Under the pieces are notes generated by a model. That model ran no database searches, was not told the DNA's origin, and saw nothing but the letters and a program-made list of their open reading frames with translations. A program made the translations under genes and the position numbers. Shown piece by piece: positions 16,804 through 24,875 of a DNA stretch of 64,000 bases; position 1 is the first letter of the stretch; each line of letters starts with the position of its first letter. This DNA comes from Phycisphaerales bacterium AB-hyl4 (GTDB lineage: Bacteria; Planctomycetota; Phycisphaerae; Phycisphaerales; Phycisphaeraceae). The stretch is from positions 496,001 through 560,000 of the forward strand of contig JBGUBD010000001.1 in NCBI GenBank assembly GCA_041821185.1, read 5' to 3'.

Positions 16804-17295
16804 ATGAACCAGTCGCACTCATCCCAGCCTGTCGGCGACGCATCCGCCGACAGCACGACAAGCCGGCCGATCGACCTGCCCGGCCGACGCGCCATCGTCG
16901 TCGGCTTCGGCGTCGTCGGCCGCATGACCGCCGAGCGACTTCGAAACGTCGGCGTCAACGTCACACTCATCGAACTCAACAGCACCACCACCCAACGTCA
17001 GGCCGACCTCGACCGCCAGGTGGTGCTCGGCGACGCCACCGATCCGAAAGTCCTCCAGCAGGCGGGCCTCAACGACGCCGACGCGCTCATCCTCACCCTC
17101 CCCGATGCCGACGACACCCTGCGCGCCTGCCGCGTCGCACGCCAGTTGAACCCCGACATCTTCATCGCTGTCCGCGTCAACTTCGTCAGCCAAGCCATGC
17201 TCGCAACCCAGGCCGGCGCCGATCAAACCATCATCGAAGAAGTCGTCACCGCCCAGGCCATGCAGCAAGCCGTCGTCAACCAGTTGACTCAGTGA
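16804..17295 (+). CDS. stand-alone NAD-binding TrkA-N (KTN/RCK) domain protein
   Basis: 163 residues. Rossmann fold with GFGVVGRMTAERL (GxGxxG at about residue 40), an acidic strand end (VTLIELN), and GDATDPKVLQQAGLNDADALILTLPD, the signature of regulatory KTN domains that gate K+ channels and transporters by binding NAD(H) or ATP. No transport or C-terminal RCK domain is attached and no potassium gene is adjacent. ATG 16804 has GGGGAGG 6 nt upstream. It is the last chromosomal gene before the integrated element. Confidence 0.85.
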   Translation: MNQSHSSQPVGDASADSTTSRPIDLPGRRAIVVGFGVVGRMTAERLRNVGVNVTLIELNSTTTQRQADLDRQVVLGDATDPKVLQQAGLNDADALILTLPDADDTLRACRVARQLNPDIFIAVRVNFVSQAMLATQAGADQTIIEEVVTAQAMQQAVVNQLTQ

Positions 17296-17346
17296 CATTG
17301 TGAACAAGTATCGATCGCCTGCGGACGCGCAGACGCTTAGAGCACG

Positions 17347-17357
17347 AACTTGCTCAA
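17347..17357 (+). other. left attachment-site core (attL)
   Basis: AACTTGCTCAA, identical and in direct orientation to 32187-32197. No other sequence similarity extends beyond it apart from AC one base upstream. Confidence 0.7.
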
Positions 17358-17396
17358 GCTACAACTGCACCCCACACCATCGCCTAGAAACGCAGA

Positions 17397-17419
17397 AAAC
17401 CCCATAAAATACGGGGTTT
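17397..17419. terminator. hairpin inside left end of element
   Basis: AAACCCC / GGGGTTT stem (7 bp) with a 9 nt AT-rich loop, 40 bp inside the left att core. A second small stem (ATCGCC/GGGCGAT) follows at about 17428-17445. It could stop transcription leaving the minus-strand toxin module. Confidence 0.4.
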
Positions 17420-17475
17420 GGCGCTCATCGCCGCAATGGGCGATATGCTCATAAATAACCGTTTTTTTTCTTTTG

Positions 17476-17491
17476 GGTTGTCGCGACAACC
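17476..17491. repeat. 16 bp perfect palindrome near attL
   Basis: GGTTGTCG-CGACAACC. The 8-mer GGTTGTCG also appears twice near the right end (32108-32115, 32121-32128), so these may be recombinase or excisionase arm sites. It sits next to a T-rich run (17461-17474). Confidence 0.55.
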
Positions 17492-17503
17492 GCCGCCCCA
17501 TCC

Positions 17504-17875
17504 CTACTGAATGTGCTTTGTCAAATCGTGATACTTCCGCGTAACTTCAAGCAGTTTTGTCGTGGGTAGATGGCCCCGCTTGTACAGACAGTCGCTCGGG
17601 TGCAAGCGCACAAACCAGTCGCACACAGCCGCGCACCGTTTGTTCAATCCCGTATACGGGTGCCGCCGCGAAAGCCATGGTACAGCCACGCACTGCGGGG
17701 GTAACGGGTTCGGCACCTTGCTGCTAATGACGATGCCGACAAACTCGCCATCAAGAATTAATTCGTCGTCAGATGTGAGGATGATGACCGGGTGGGGCGC
17801 GACGTTCCCTCGTGGGTCAGCAACAGGGGCTTCCACGATTGCGCCTTGGCGGAGATCTTCCTGTGACAGCCCCAC
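17504..17875 (-). CDS. PemK/MazF-like toxin candidate
   Basis: 123 residues. The layout fits PemK/MazF endoribonuclease toxins: an opening RQGAIVEAPVADP strand, HPVIILTSD, a strand ending VGIVISS, VPW, then TGLNKRCAAVCDWFVRL (like 'TGLxxxSvv.cdqir') and a C-terminal helix. These toxins cut mRNA when the paired antitoxin is lost. It starts with GTG 17875, 3 nt after the stop of the small upstream gene, as in toxin-antitoxin operons. Assignment is by pattern, so moderate. Confidence 0.6.
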   Translation of the reverse strand: MGLSQEDLRQGAIVEAPVADPRGNVAPHPVIILTSDDELILDGEFVGIVISSKVPNPLPPQCVAVPWLSRRHPYTGLNKRCAAVCDWFVRLHPSDCLYKRGHLPTTKLLEVTRKYHDLTKHIQ

Positions 17876-17878
17876 CGG

Positions 17879-18097
17879 TTAGTCGTGGCCCTCGGTGTCA
17901 TCTTCCGCCGGCCACCAACTAAAATCCGGCTTGGATTGGTCCGCAATCCTGAGCAGCCGGTCGTTTCGTGGCGTCAATTCACGAATCTCTGCCTCTACGT
18001 CCTCAAGACTCAGTTGGCGTACGGTCACCGCCGCATCCCACCGCTTGCCGGTTGAATGTGTTTCCGACGGGCTTTCATGTTCGAGCAGGTCAAGCAT
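17879..18097 (-). CDS. small acidic protein, possible antitoxin
   Basis: 72 residues, acidic (many Asp/Glu), with one predicted helix SLEDVEAEIRELTPRNDRLLRIAD and no obvious DNA-binding domain. It overlaps the upstream DUF6941-like gene by 8 nt and ends 3 nt before the PemK-like gene. The antitoxin role is inferred only from size, charge and position. Confidence 0.55.
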   Translation of the reverse strand: MLDLLEHESPSETHSTGKRWDAAVTVRQLSLEDVEAEIRELTPRNDRLLRIADQSKPDFSWWPAEDDTEGHD

Positions 18098-18521
18098 TCC
18101 CTTTATCCTCTTTCTTCACCTTGGGTTCTACTAGTTTCAGTAGAATCGGGCGATGGGCCAAGAGTTCGCCATTGGCGCTCACGGCAATCCAGTATTTCCC
18201 TGGCTTGGGGAACACCACACCACGCAATTCTATGTCGAAATCCGCAATTTGCAAAGGGTTGTCTAAAACGATCGGCCCCCGAATCTCTACAATCTGGACG
18301 CCCGACTCTTCGTGCTCCACCGTCAAGGCCACTTCGTTCTTTCCCCGGCCATTCGTGACGGTGAACACTACGCACATCTTAGGGTGACACGCCGGAAACG
18401 CGGTGGCACGTATTTCATTGAAGGCCCCCGCCATCACTAGGTTGTTCGTTCGAGCATCGCGATAAATCGCGTCGCAAACGACAATTGAGATACAAAGCGG
18501 GGTTTCTTGGGGCTTCTCCAT
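18090..18521 (-). CDS. DUF6941-like beta-rich protein
   Basis: 143 residues. The pattern CDAIYRDARTNNLVMAGAFNEIRA followed by alternating strands (VVFTVTNG, VALTVEHEESG, IELRGVVFPKPGKYWIAVSANGELL) resembles the small beta-sandwich family annotated DUF6941 (from memory). The C-terminus is Lys-rich. First gene of a three-gene unit with the putative antitoxin and toxin. Function unknown. Confidence 0.6.
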   Translation of the reverse strand: MEKPQETPLCISIVVCDAIYRDARTNNLVMAGAFNEIRATAFPACHPKMCVVFTVTNGRGKNEVALTVEHEESGVQIVEIRGPIVLDNPLQIADFDIELRGVVFPKPGKYWIAVSANGELLAHRPILLKLVEPKVKKEDKGNA

Positions 18522-18622
18522 ACGCCCTCATTCTATCGGTGTTTTGGGGGTCGCCAAGCCAGCCGTGCGCGCACAAATCTTGATTTAGCCGCACCGCCCC
18601 TACTTTGACCAATCAAAGTAAA

Positions 18623-18654
18623 CCGCCCCCTGCACCATCAGGCACAAGGGGCGG
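18623..18654 (-). terminator. hairpin terminator on minus strand
   Basis: CCGCCCC...TGCACC pairs with GGCACA...GGGGCGG (about 12 bp), followed on the minus strand by TTTACTTTG. A second perfect palindrome TACTTTGA-CCAA-TCAAAGTA lies immediately downstream (18601-18620). It probably ends the 19723-18681 transcription unit. Confidence 0.6.
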
Positions 18655-18680
18655 GTAGGGGGTCGGGTTGTCGGGGGGCG

Positions 18681-18977
18681 TCACGCTGCCGGCCTCGGTC
18701 GTGCGGTGTACGGCTCTTGACTGTGTTCCATCATCCACGCCGCTGCATCGTCCAGCGTCGCCCGCACGCCCGGCATGAACACCACGCCACGCCGACGCAG
18801 GCGAACGTACACGGCGAGCAGCGGGGCCACGTCCTGATCCGTGAGGCTCACGTCGCCGTCGTCTACGGCGTCCAACATGCTCACCCACTCGCACCACTCG
18901 GCAGACGCCAGTGCCTCGGCTGGGGCATCCTGCACGCCGTACAGCCACGGCTCAACCTGTTGTGGGGTCGTGGTCAT
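18681..18977 (-). CDS. hypothetical protein of the element
   Basis: 98 residues, mixed helix, acidic middle (DAVDDGDVSLTDQDVAPLL). Overlaps the upstream HTH-like gene by 4 nt (ATGA), so it is translated with it. No family recognised. Confidence 0.65.
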   Translation of the reverse strand: MTTTPQQVEPWLYGVQDAPAEALASAEWCEWVSMLDAVDDGDVSLTDQDVAPLLAVYVRLRRRGVVFMPGVRATLDDAAAWMMEHSQEPYTARPRPAA

Positions 18978-19723
18978 GCTGCACCCCCGATTCGCTGCGC
19001 GTTCACCACGTCACGGTAGGATTCTTCCCAAAGCCCGACCTCGGGGTCACTGTCGCCGCCAGCCATCTCAATGATTTGATGCTCGCCCAATCGCTCCACG
19101 GCGTCTATCACCTGCTCTACGGTGATGCCAAGGTCTACGGCAATGTGTGACGCCTTGGCCGTGATGGGCAGGCAGGGCAGCAGGTGGAGCACGTTAAGGT
19201 CGACGCCGAGTTTCGCGGTGTCGTGGGCTTCCGGCTCGGGGATCGGCTCGTGGATCGGCTCGGGCTTCGCCTCCACCACGGGCGCGTACTTCACCACCGG
19301 CAACGGCTCTCCCCGATCAATGACGTAAACCTTACCCTGCCTCACCACGGGCACGCCGGCGGCGCGGATCGTCGCAAGGTCGCGGAAGAACTGGCGCTGG
19401 CTCAGCCCGTAGGCAAGCCGCGCCCCCCGCTGGTCGATACCTTCGTGATCCATGTCACGGCAGAAAGACAGCAGCCGCACGATGCGCCCGTGAACCGCTT
19501 GGCGGTGTTTGCCGGGGTCGGCGTCGGTGGTTCGCTTTAGCGTCGTCGGCATCGACTTGGGCCGTGCCGGTCGTCCACGCCCCCGATACGGACGCGGGGG
19601 CAACTCCGTCGCCTGCTCTGCCGGGGTGTGGTCGATGATGAACCGCTGCCAAGGTTCGGCCAGGTCCGGGTGTGGTGGACGATTGACGAAACGGTCTAAA
19701 AGAAGGTGCTCCACTGCTGACAT
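18974..19723 (-). CDS. HTH-containing hypothetical protein
   Basis: 249 residues. The N-terminus has a basic Pro/Arg-rich stretch (RPYRGRGRPARPKS). The middle reads like a winged-helix (GARLAYGLSQRQFFRDLATIRAAGVPVVRQGKVYVID). A second HTH-like segment lies near the end (ITAKASHIAVDLGITVEQVIDAVERLGE), separated by a Pro/Glu/His linker. Likely a DNA-binding regulator of the element, but no family name can be given. Confidence 0.65.
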   Translation of the reverse strand: MSAVEHLLLDRFVNRPPHPDLAEPWQRFIIDHTPAEQATELPPRPYRGRGRPARPKSMPTTLKRTTDADPGKHRQAVHGRIVRLLSFCRDMDHEGIDQRGARLAYGLSQRQFFRDLATIRAAGVPVVRQGKVYVIDRGEPLPVVKYAPVVEAKPEPIHEPIPEPEAHDTAKLGVDLNVLHLLPCLPITAKASHIAVDLGITVEQVIDAVERLGEHQIIEMAGGDSDPEVGLWEESYRDVVNAQRIGGAA

Positions 19724-19977
19724 AGCATGCGCTCCCTGCCGGTATCCGGCGTTGGGGGTGATGCGTGTGGAGCGCGCGCGAAAAAGTCCGGCGTTGCTGC
19801 CGGATGGCGATGCGTCGATGCGTTACTATCATGGGTGTCATCCACTGGCGCGCTCCAACGCGTTGGTGGTAGGGTCGGTAGGAAGCTCACTACTTCCTGC
19901 CGGCCCGACTTTTTTGATACGCCCCCCATCATGACCACCCGCCGTCATCCCGTCAACAGGCTGGCACGAAATCACAA
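19724..19977. other. gap inside element with small stems
   Basis: No convincing gene. GCCGG-TAT-CCGGC (19738-19750) and GGAAG/CTTCC (about 19879-19896) are small stems, and an Arg/Pro-rich minus-strand frame (19696-19938) has no coding character. Probably the promoter region for the HTH gene. Confidence 0.4.
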
Positions 19978-20946
19978 TCAACCCTGTTTCTCTTCCTTGA
20001 ATCGCTCTTGGAACAGGTCGTAGATGTTTCCGTATGCCCGGCCTGTTTCTTTTCTTTCCTCGCTGCTTAACTCGATCCTGTATCGTTCGGCAATCTTGCC
20101 GAACAATCTCACCACGAAATGCCACGCAAACAACAGGCAGACGTCAGGTCGAAATAGCGGCCTTGGGGCAAGTGCGAACGCGCTTGAGTGAACAGAGGCT
20201 CCAAGGTCATGGGTTAACAGCAGGTACTCATCCTTGTATCCGACTGCTTCCGCAATTTCCTTAAGGGTGCCAATTTTATGCGCATACCAATTGTGGGGGC
20301 GAGCATTACTTCCGGGCTTACGGTAGGAATCAACGCGACGCTGGTACTCAGCTTGTATCCGTGGTTCTGCGTTAGCCCGCAAGGGGCTAGTGCTTAGTCG
20401 ACGGCTAAAGGCAGATGCGTCGTCGTCTACGCGTTTGATTAGCTCGTACTTCTCGATCGCGGCGAAGCCCTCGTACAACTCGCCCCGAATCTCCATTTGG
20501 TCGGGGTCTGCAATGATGTAAAGCGCTTGAAGCATGGCGTCGTAGAGAATGCGCAATAGCGACGTGGCATCCACGTTCCATTCATGCTCTGCATAACGCC
20601 GTAGGGTTGTGAGTGTGTCAGCGGACATGAACACGCGATGAGTAAGGTGCTTGACCGCAACTGCCGCTTTGCCAGTAGGGGGGATATCGACAAATTTTTT
20701 GCCGATCGTAAGTGCAATGGATGAATATAGAGCCCATGTCATCAGATCCGAACGGTGATCGCCCCATGGAAGCTGTCGAGCCGGGCGCTTGTCGCCCACA
20801 ATTTCATATCGTAGATCATCCAGCCTTGCCAATACTCCCGGCAACTCGTCTTCGGATCGTGACGGTAATGTGGTAATCAGGTAATCGCGTTCACCGACAA
20901 GCTGTTGCCGCTTCGTTGACGTGTTCTCTTTCTCATCATGCGTCAT
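19978..20946 (-). CDS. DUF5677-like protein
   Basis: 322 residues, mainly helical. The central pattern LLRILYDAMLQALYIIADPDQ plus YEGFAAIEKYELIKR resembles the helical family annotated DUF5677 (from memory), often found in mobile elements and defence-rich regions. ATG 20946 has GGGGG upstream; the frame is open to 20991. Base composition is lower in GC than the housekeeping genes, consistent with cargo. Function unknown. Confidence 0.65.
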   Translation of the reverse strand: MTHDEKENTSTKRQQLVGERDYLITTLPSRSEDELPGVLARLDDLRYEIVGDKRPARQLPWGDHRSDLMTWALYSSIALTIGKKFVDIPPTGKAAVAVKHLTHRVFMSADTLTTLRRYAEHEWNVDATSLLRILYDAMLQALYIIADPDQMEIRGELYEGFAAIEKYELIKRVDDDASAFSRRLSTSPLRANAEPRIQAEYQRRVDSYRKPGSNARPHNWYAHKIGTLKEIAEAVGYKDEYLLLTHDLGASVHSSAFALAPRPLFRPDVCLLFAWHFVVRLFGKIAERYRIELSSEERKETGRAYGNIYDLFQERFKEEKQG

Positions 20947-20974
20947 CGACGCCCCCTTGTTTTCTGCCCTAAGC

Positions 20975-21463
20975 CTATGCCGGTTCCACACGATCTACGT
21001 CAACGCCTTTCGCTGCACCCTTTTGCATCGCGTCGGTCTGGTCAGTCGCCTGTACCACCACCTCAGTTTCAAAACCGCTATCACGGTCGCGGCCCCGCAC
21101 GATGAACTTGCCCGGCCGCTGCCTCGCGGGCGGTGGTGTAGGCGTTGGTAGCGGTGCTGGCGCGGGGTCGGGTGGTGTAGTTGGTCCTACCGCCATACCT
21201 CCCCATTGGTCCCGAATCTCCACAAGCGTTTCGTAAATGCGAAAGATGATAATGACGGCCTCGGCCCACAGTCGCAGAAACAGCGGGCCAACCACCGCCA
21301 CAACTCCCCCCATTACAATGGGGTACGCTTCCTCGTTCATGATGCCAACGATGAACATGCCAACGCCGACAATGACCGCGATCGCTGATAGAACCCAAAA
21401 CAGCGCCGTTACGATCTCCGTCGTAATCATGCGATCAAAACGCATCGCCTTGGTCAAGCTCAT
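20975..21463 (-). CDS. DUF4282-like membrane protein with Pro-rich linker
   Basis: 162 residues. Two transmembrane helices (IVTALFWVLSAIAVIVGVGM and PIVMGGVVAVVGPLFLRLWA) between FDRMITTE and EAVIIIFRIYETLVEIRDQ match the DUF4282 layout. A Pro/Thr linker (residues ~95-115) leads to a small C-terminal domain (KFIVRGRDRDSGFETEVVVQA...). Probably cytoplasmic-membrane located; role unknown. Confidence 0.7.
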   Translation of the reverse strand: MSLTKAMRFDRMITTEIVTALFWVLSAIAVIVGVGMFIVGIMNEEAYPIVMGGVVAVVGPLFLRLWAEAVIIIFRIYETLVEIRDQWGGMAVGPTTPPDPAPAPLPTPTPPPARQRPGKFIVRGRDRDSGFETEVVVQATDQTDAMQKGAAKGVDVDRVEPA

Positions 21464-21534
21464 AATGTCCCCCTGTAAAGGTGCTGAAGTGTCCCGGTGC
21501 GGTGAGCCAGTTTATAGCAAAATGCCGGGTCTTG

Positions 21535-21642
21535 TCACCTCTTAGCCTCACGCACCCATGCCGACGCCCACCGCACTCCCTCGAAGGCGAGCAGGGCCAG
21601 CACAACGGCTAACGCGATGACGTTGACGATGGCGACGATCAT
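21535..21642 (-). CDS. 35-residue single-helix membrane protein
   Basis: MIVAIVNVIALAVVLALLAF followed by EGVRWASAWVREAKR: one hydrophobic helix then a basic tail. It fits the gap between the propeller and DUF4282-like genes, same strand. Holin-like or toxin-like small membrane proteins look like this, but nothing specific can be said. Confidence 0.45.
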   Translation of the reverse strand: MIVAIVNVIALAVVLALLAFEGVRWASAWVREAKR

Positions 21643-21710
21643 GGCTTGAAGTCGGAGCAGGATGCACAGCAGCCCGGCACGCCCTCGGCCTTACGCTTGA
21701 CGGTGCAGCG

Positions 21711-22724
21711 TCAGGATGCGTCCCATGACCATTGGTCGGAGTTATTCGCCATTCGCATCAGCAGGAAGCCGCCATGTGCGGCAAGCGCGATAGGGGGGTT
21801 GGTCCCGGACCCTGTCCGTGGCGTCTCCCAATCCCACGTGATGTCCAGAGACGAATTCAGCCGAACCACAGAAACTGGCTGCGACATGCTTGTGCGGAGG
21901 CCAGCGTATACGTCGCTACCGTCGCGGGCCAACTTCATTACGGACCCAGGCATAGACACTGAACCGATCTCGCTGCCGGAAGATGCGTTCAGTCGCAGGA
22001 TGGAATTGTTCGATGACGAACCAACAAGCAATTCCCCTGATGGACCAAGCACTATGCCGTTGAGGTTACCGCTGAACGTTTCATTCCATGTGTCATTGCC
22101 CGATAGATCCAGTCGAATCACACGACTGGTCGAACTACTACTGTTAAGTACGTACACAGCACCTCCGGCATAGTGGACATATTCCACCGCCCCACCGCCG
22201 AAAGTGAAGTTATCCCCCACGTTCACAATGCCGCCTGAAAGGTTGTATTCTTCCAGTCGCGCGTTGCTCGTTCCGATCTTCCGAACCTGCCAAATGCGGC
22301 TTGAGGCGACATCGAAATAAGTCGATCCTGACGTTGATTCCTGAGGCGCATCCCACAACTTCAAGCCGTCCAAATCCCACGCACTGAGATGAAAGTCCGA
22401 TCTCGAATATAGTCGATTGTCGTGATAGCGAATCAAGCCCCCGACGTCATCGTCTTCTTCGCTCCAGACGGTTGTAGCTTCGCCGCGTTCGTACCGCTGG
22501 ATAAGATTCGGAAATGCTTTAGCGGTGTAGGGGTTCGATTCCTCGTCCAGCGCGCAATGAAACGCGCTTGCGCTGGCATCAGCCAGCGCCCACTGCACGC
22601 TTGCGCCGACCTTGATATAGAACAGGCGAGCCGAAAACGCGGGCTTTACCAAGACACCTCTCGCTCCGCCCGCGCTCATGCGAAACGCGCCGCCCGGTGA
22701 CATGTGAAAGCGGTAGCGGCTCAT
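21711..22724 (-). CDS. beta-propeller-like protein of the element
   Basis: 337 residues, Ser/Asn/Gly-rich, with repeated strand blocks containing Trp, Leu and Asp (DLDGLKLWDAP, RIWQVRKIGTS, AVYVLNSSSSTSRVIRLDLSGN, LNGIVLGPSGELLVGSSSNNSILRLN), like NHL/PQQ-type propellers. No signal peptide. Its ATG overlaps the upstream stop by 1 nt (TGATG). Such proteins can be virion decorations or adhesins; here the role is open. Confidence 0.6.
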   Translation of the reverse strand: MSRYRFHMSPGGAFRMSAGGARGVLVKPAFSARLFYIKVGASVQWALADASASAFHCALDEESNPYTAKAFPNLIQRYERGEATTVWSEEDDDVGGLIRYHDNRLYSRSDFHLSAWDLDGLKLWDAPQESTSGSTYFDVASSRIWQVRKIGTSNARLEEYNLSGGIVNVGDNFTFGGGAVEYVHYAGGAVYVLNSSSSTSRVIRLDLSGNDTWNETFSGNLNGIVLGPSGELLVGSSSNNSILRLNASSGSEIGSVSMPGSVMKLARDGSDVYAGLRTSMSQPVSVVRLNSSLDITWDWETPRTGSGTNPPIALAAHGGFLLMRMANNSDQWSWDAS

Positions 22725-23254
22725 CAATCATCGTCCTCTTCAAGACCCCACACGCGGCCGGTGGTGTTCGTGTCCATCCATCGCAGCGGAACTTGCTCTT
22801 CCCCTTCCTCGACTTCAACACGTCTCGCCATCGGCGTACGTGTGGCGAGTATTTCGCTCGCGTGCTTCCCACCGCCACCAGTGATGTAAGGGGGCTTGGT
22901 CACCCACGTTTCATCATCCTCGCCGCTGATTGCCACCTCAACCGTCTGTGCGTCCGTGGTGGACACGCTGTCCACGTCCTCGTAATAAGCCGCGTCGTGA
23001 CGTAGCTCAGGGGGCTTGGCGACGTTTACCGGGTCGCCGGTCATATCTCCATCCTTGTCGATGCGACGACACACCAAATAATCATTTTCAATCCCCGTCA
23101 CCCTGAACGCGACAAGGGGGGAGGGGCTAGGCGCTGTCCGATTCTTCCGCCTCGGCGTACGACTCAGATTAATCGGTTGCGATTCATAGCCAATGACCGT
23201 GCGGGAAATCCGCTCTACCGACCGCCGATTGAATACGTAAGGTTGCTCAGCCAT
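22724..23254 (-). CDS. hypothetical protein of the element
   Basis: 176 residues. N-terminus MAEQPYVFNRRSVERISRTV, a strand-rich centre (LVAFRVTGIENDYLVCRRID) and an acidic C-terminus. Coupled to the propeller gene by overlapping stop/start. Its position and size are reminiscent of small phage virion proteins, but no family is recognised. Confidence 0.6.
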   Translation of the reverse strand: MAEQPYVFNRRSVERISRTVIGYESQPINLSRTPRRKNRTAPSPSPLVAFRVTGIENDYLVCRRIDKDGDMTGDPVNVAKPPELRHDAAYYEDVDSVSTTDAQTVEVAISGEDDETWVTKPPYITGGGGKHASEILATRTPMARRVEVEEGEEQVPLRWMDTNTTGRVWGLEEDDD

Positions 23255-23264
23255 GATGCCGCTT

Positions 23265-23411
23265 TCAGGTAATCGCTATGGTGCCGTACTTCGCCCCGAT
23301 GCGCTCAAGCCGCCTCTCAATCGCCGCGATGCGTTGGGCTTGTGCCTGCACCAATCGGCGCAGTTGCTCGACCTCGCGGGCCTCGTCCGTCTTCGTGTCG
23401 TTTGCGTTCAT
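23265..23411 (-). CDS. 48-residue coiled-coil protein
   Basis: MNANDTKTDEAREVEQLRRL then VQAQAQRIAAIERRLERIGA: a heptad-like helix with Leu/Ile spacing. AAGGTGA lies 6 nt before the ATG, and the ATG overlaps the stop of the next small frame (ATGA). Similar tiny coiled-coil proteins are common in phage late regions. Confidence 0.5.
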   Translation of the reverse strand: MNANDTKTDEAREVEQLRRLVQAQAQRIAAIERRLERIGAKYGTIAIT

Positions 23412-23524
23412 CGACTATCACCTTTCAAAACCCTCGCCGCCGCGCTAACGACGGCAAAGGGGAGAACACCGAAACCCCCACCACCGCCGGCTTGCAATGG
23501 CAGGGGGATGAGCAACAGCGTCAA
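23408..23524 (-). CDS. 38-residue hydrophobic peptide, possible gene
   Basis: A TTG overlapping the upstream stop (TTGA) opens a frame MTLLLIPLPLQAGGGGGFGV plus a basic end (ARVLKGDSR), whose stop overlaps the next ATG. The coupling on both sides favours a real gene; length and start codon keep it uncertain. Confidence 0.4.
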   Translation of the reverse strand: MTLLLIPLPLQAGGGGGFGVLPFAVVSAAARVLKGDSR

Positions 23525-23823
23525 ATACGTAGGTGCCGAGCGCGTCCGCCTTCGCACTCCTGATTGTGCCGCTTTCGCGCGGCTTCCAGCGTTGCGACGC
23601 TATTGCGGATGGTCTGCGCCCGGTCCAATAGCTTGCGGTCTTCCACTTGCTGATTGCGTCCGGCTCTGGTCGATGGGTAGCCGCGTGCCGCGCGAGCCTC
23701 GGCGTCGAGCAGGTCGGCCAGCAAACTACGCTGCCCGGCGCGGGCCTTGCCGAGAACCATGCGGCGACCACGCAGATAGCTGGTGGAGACAATGGCGCGT
23801 TTTGCAGTTGCATGTTCGATCAT
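23521..23823 (-). CDS. basic helical hypothetical protein
   Basis: 100 residues, very Arg/Ala-rich (LADLLDAEARAARGYPSTRA, TLEAARKRHNQECEGGRARH). Starts with ATG 23823, 5 nt after the preceding gene's stop. The charge suggests nucleic-acid contact, but no domain is recognised. Confidence 0.6.
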   Translation of the reverse strand: MIEHATAKRAIVSTSYLRGRRMVLGKARAGQRSLLADLLDAEARAARGYPSTRAGRNQQVEDRKLLDRAQTIRNSVATLEAARKRHNQECEGGRARHLRI

Positions 23824-23828
23824 GTTGT

Positions 23829-24383
23829 TTACTCGCTGTGATACTCGCGGGCTTCGCGCAACCAGCGTTCGGCCTGCGATGGGTTGGTGCCGTCGCTGAC
23901 GGCCCACGGGATCGTTTTGACGTGCAGCCGCGATACGCGAACACCGCCGCACTTGGCGTCTTCGATGAACCGCCGTTCCTGCTCGGCCAGCTTCGCCAGC
24001 GCTTCGACGTGCTCGGCCATCTGACGAACAAGCTCGCTGTATGCGGGCTTCGCGGCGTCAGCCAGCTCCACGCCGGCGTCACGCTTTGCCTTGTCGTATC
24101 GGGCTTCGGCCCGCTCGATGGCTTGCTCAACGATGCACTGCTCGCGCTCAAGACGTTGTGTTTCGCCCTGCACGTCGAGCACGCTGGTCATGGCCTCGGC
24201 GCTGTAGCCTTCACCGGCCAAGGTGTCGACGACGTGCTCTGGCGCGTCCCGCCCCTTTTGAATCGCGTCATTCAATGCTTGGTCGATTTCGCGTTTGCGG
24301 TCTTTCAGGGATCGCAGCGCCTCGCGGACCTGCTTGACCTCGGGGTGGGTGTCGATGTCGAATTGAATCTTTTGCTTGCTCAT
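23829..24383 (-). CDS. coiled-coil hypothetical protein
   Basis: 184 residues beginning MSKQKIQFDIDTHPEVKQV; residues 20-140 are almost continuous charged helix (REALRSLKDRKREIDQAL, QRLEREQCIVEQAIERAEA), like a scaffolding or structural coiled coil. The start at 24383 is where the non-coding-like upstream sequence ends; the frame is open to 24491. Confidence 0.65.
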   Translation of the reverse strand: MSKQKIQFDIDTHPEVKQVREALRSLKDRKREIDQALNDAIQKGRDAPEHVVDTLAGEGYSAEAMTSVLDVQGETQRLEREQCIVEQAIERAEARYDKAKRDAGVELADAAKPAYSELVRQMAEHVEALAKLAEQERRFIEDAKCGGVRVSRLHVKTIPWAVSDGTNPSQAERWLREAREYHSE

Positions 24384-24414
24384 CGGTGTATCTCTCCGGT
24401 CGGGGTTGTGGCGG

Positions 24415-24639
24415 TCACGCGCCGCCGTGTTTTGATAGATGCCGGCGAACGATCGCCAGCGCTTCAGTATCGAATAGTGGCCGGTCGTCAATCACAAGGG
24501 ACGGTTTCACCTGCTCGGATGTGAGCGCCCGCGTCACCGCCGCGTAATCGGCCCCCGTCATCTTGACGAGTCCAGCCACGCTCATTAGCTGGGTAGGTTG
24601 TGATTGCGTCGCGTTCATGTTTTCAAGAGTATCAAGCAT
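24415..24639 (-). CDS. small HTH-like protein
   Basis: Up to 74 residues; MSVAGLVKMTGADYAAVTRALTS followed by PLFDTEALAIVRRHL fits a MerR/AlpA-type helix-turn-helix with wing. ATG 24639 has GGAAAG upstream; ATG 24618 (MNATQSQP) is an alternative. Likely a DNA-binding regulator or recruitment factor. Confidence 0.55.
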   Translation of the reverse strand: MLDTLENMNATQSQPTQLMSVAGLVKMTGADYAAVTRALTSEQVKPSLVIDDRPLFDTEALAIVRRHLSKHGGA

Positions 24640-24663
24640 GAAATACGGCTTTCCATATATGGA

Positions 24664-24873
24664 CTAATCCGCGATGACCTTGAAAGAAACTTTGCATATC
24701 TCACATTTGCAATATCGCTCTATGCGTTCGCCGTGTCCGTCCGATCCGTCACGGGGGCGGGTCTTATAGACTTCGTGGCGAATTGATCCGCACTCAGGGC
24801 AACGCGCCGCCTCCACCATCACCACCGGCAACGGTTGACGCTTTCGTCGTTCAGGATGGCGCGGCGACACCAT
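24664..24873 (-). CDS. zinc-ribbon protein
   Basis: 69 residues. Two Cys pairs, CPECGS and CKCEIC, separated by about 27 residues, form a probable zinc ribbon. The rest is basic (SPRHPERRKRQ). Small zinc proteins of this kind (Ogr/Delta-like) activate late transcription in P2-type phages and are hijacked by satellites; that role is only a suggestion. Confidence 0.6.
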   Translation of the reverse strand: MVSPRHPERRKRQPLPVVMVEAARCPECGSIRHEVYKTRPRDGSDGHGERIERYCKCEICKVSFKVIAD

Positions 24874-24875
24874 GA

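Noticed and set aside
17461..17474. Terminator for the toxin module using the T-rich run at 17461-17474
   Set aside because: The T-run is on the plus strand; on the transcribed minus strand it becomes an A-run after the palindrome, so it cannot act as the U-tract.
19696..19938. 80-codon minus-strand frame in the element
   Set aside because: Overlaps the start of the HTH gene in another frame, and its Pro/Ser/Thr-rich translation lacks structure or a ribosome site.
22526..22552. tRNA T-arm-like GGTTCGATTCC
   Set aside because: No matching acceptor, D or anticodon arms upstream, and the stretch is coding on the minus strand for the propeller-like protein.
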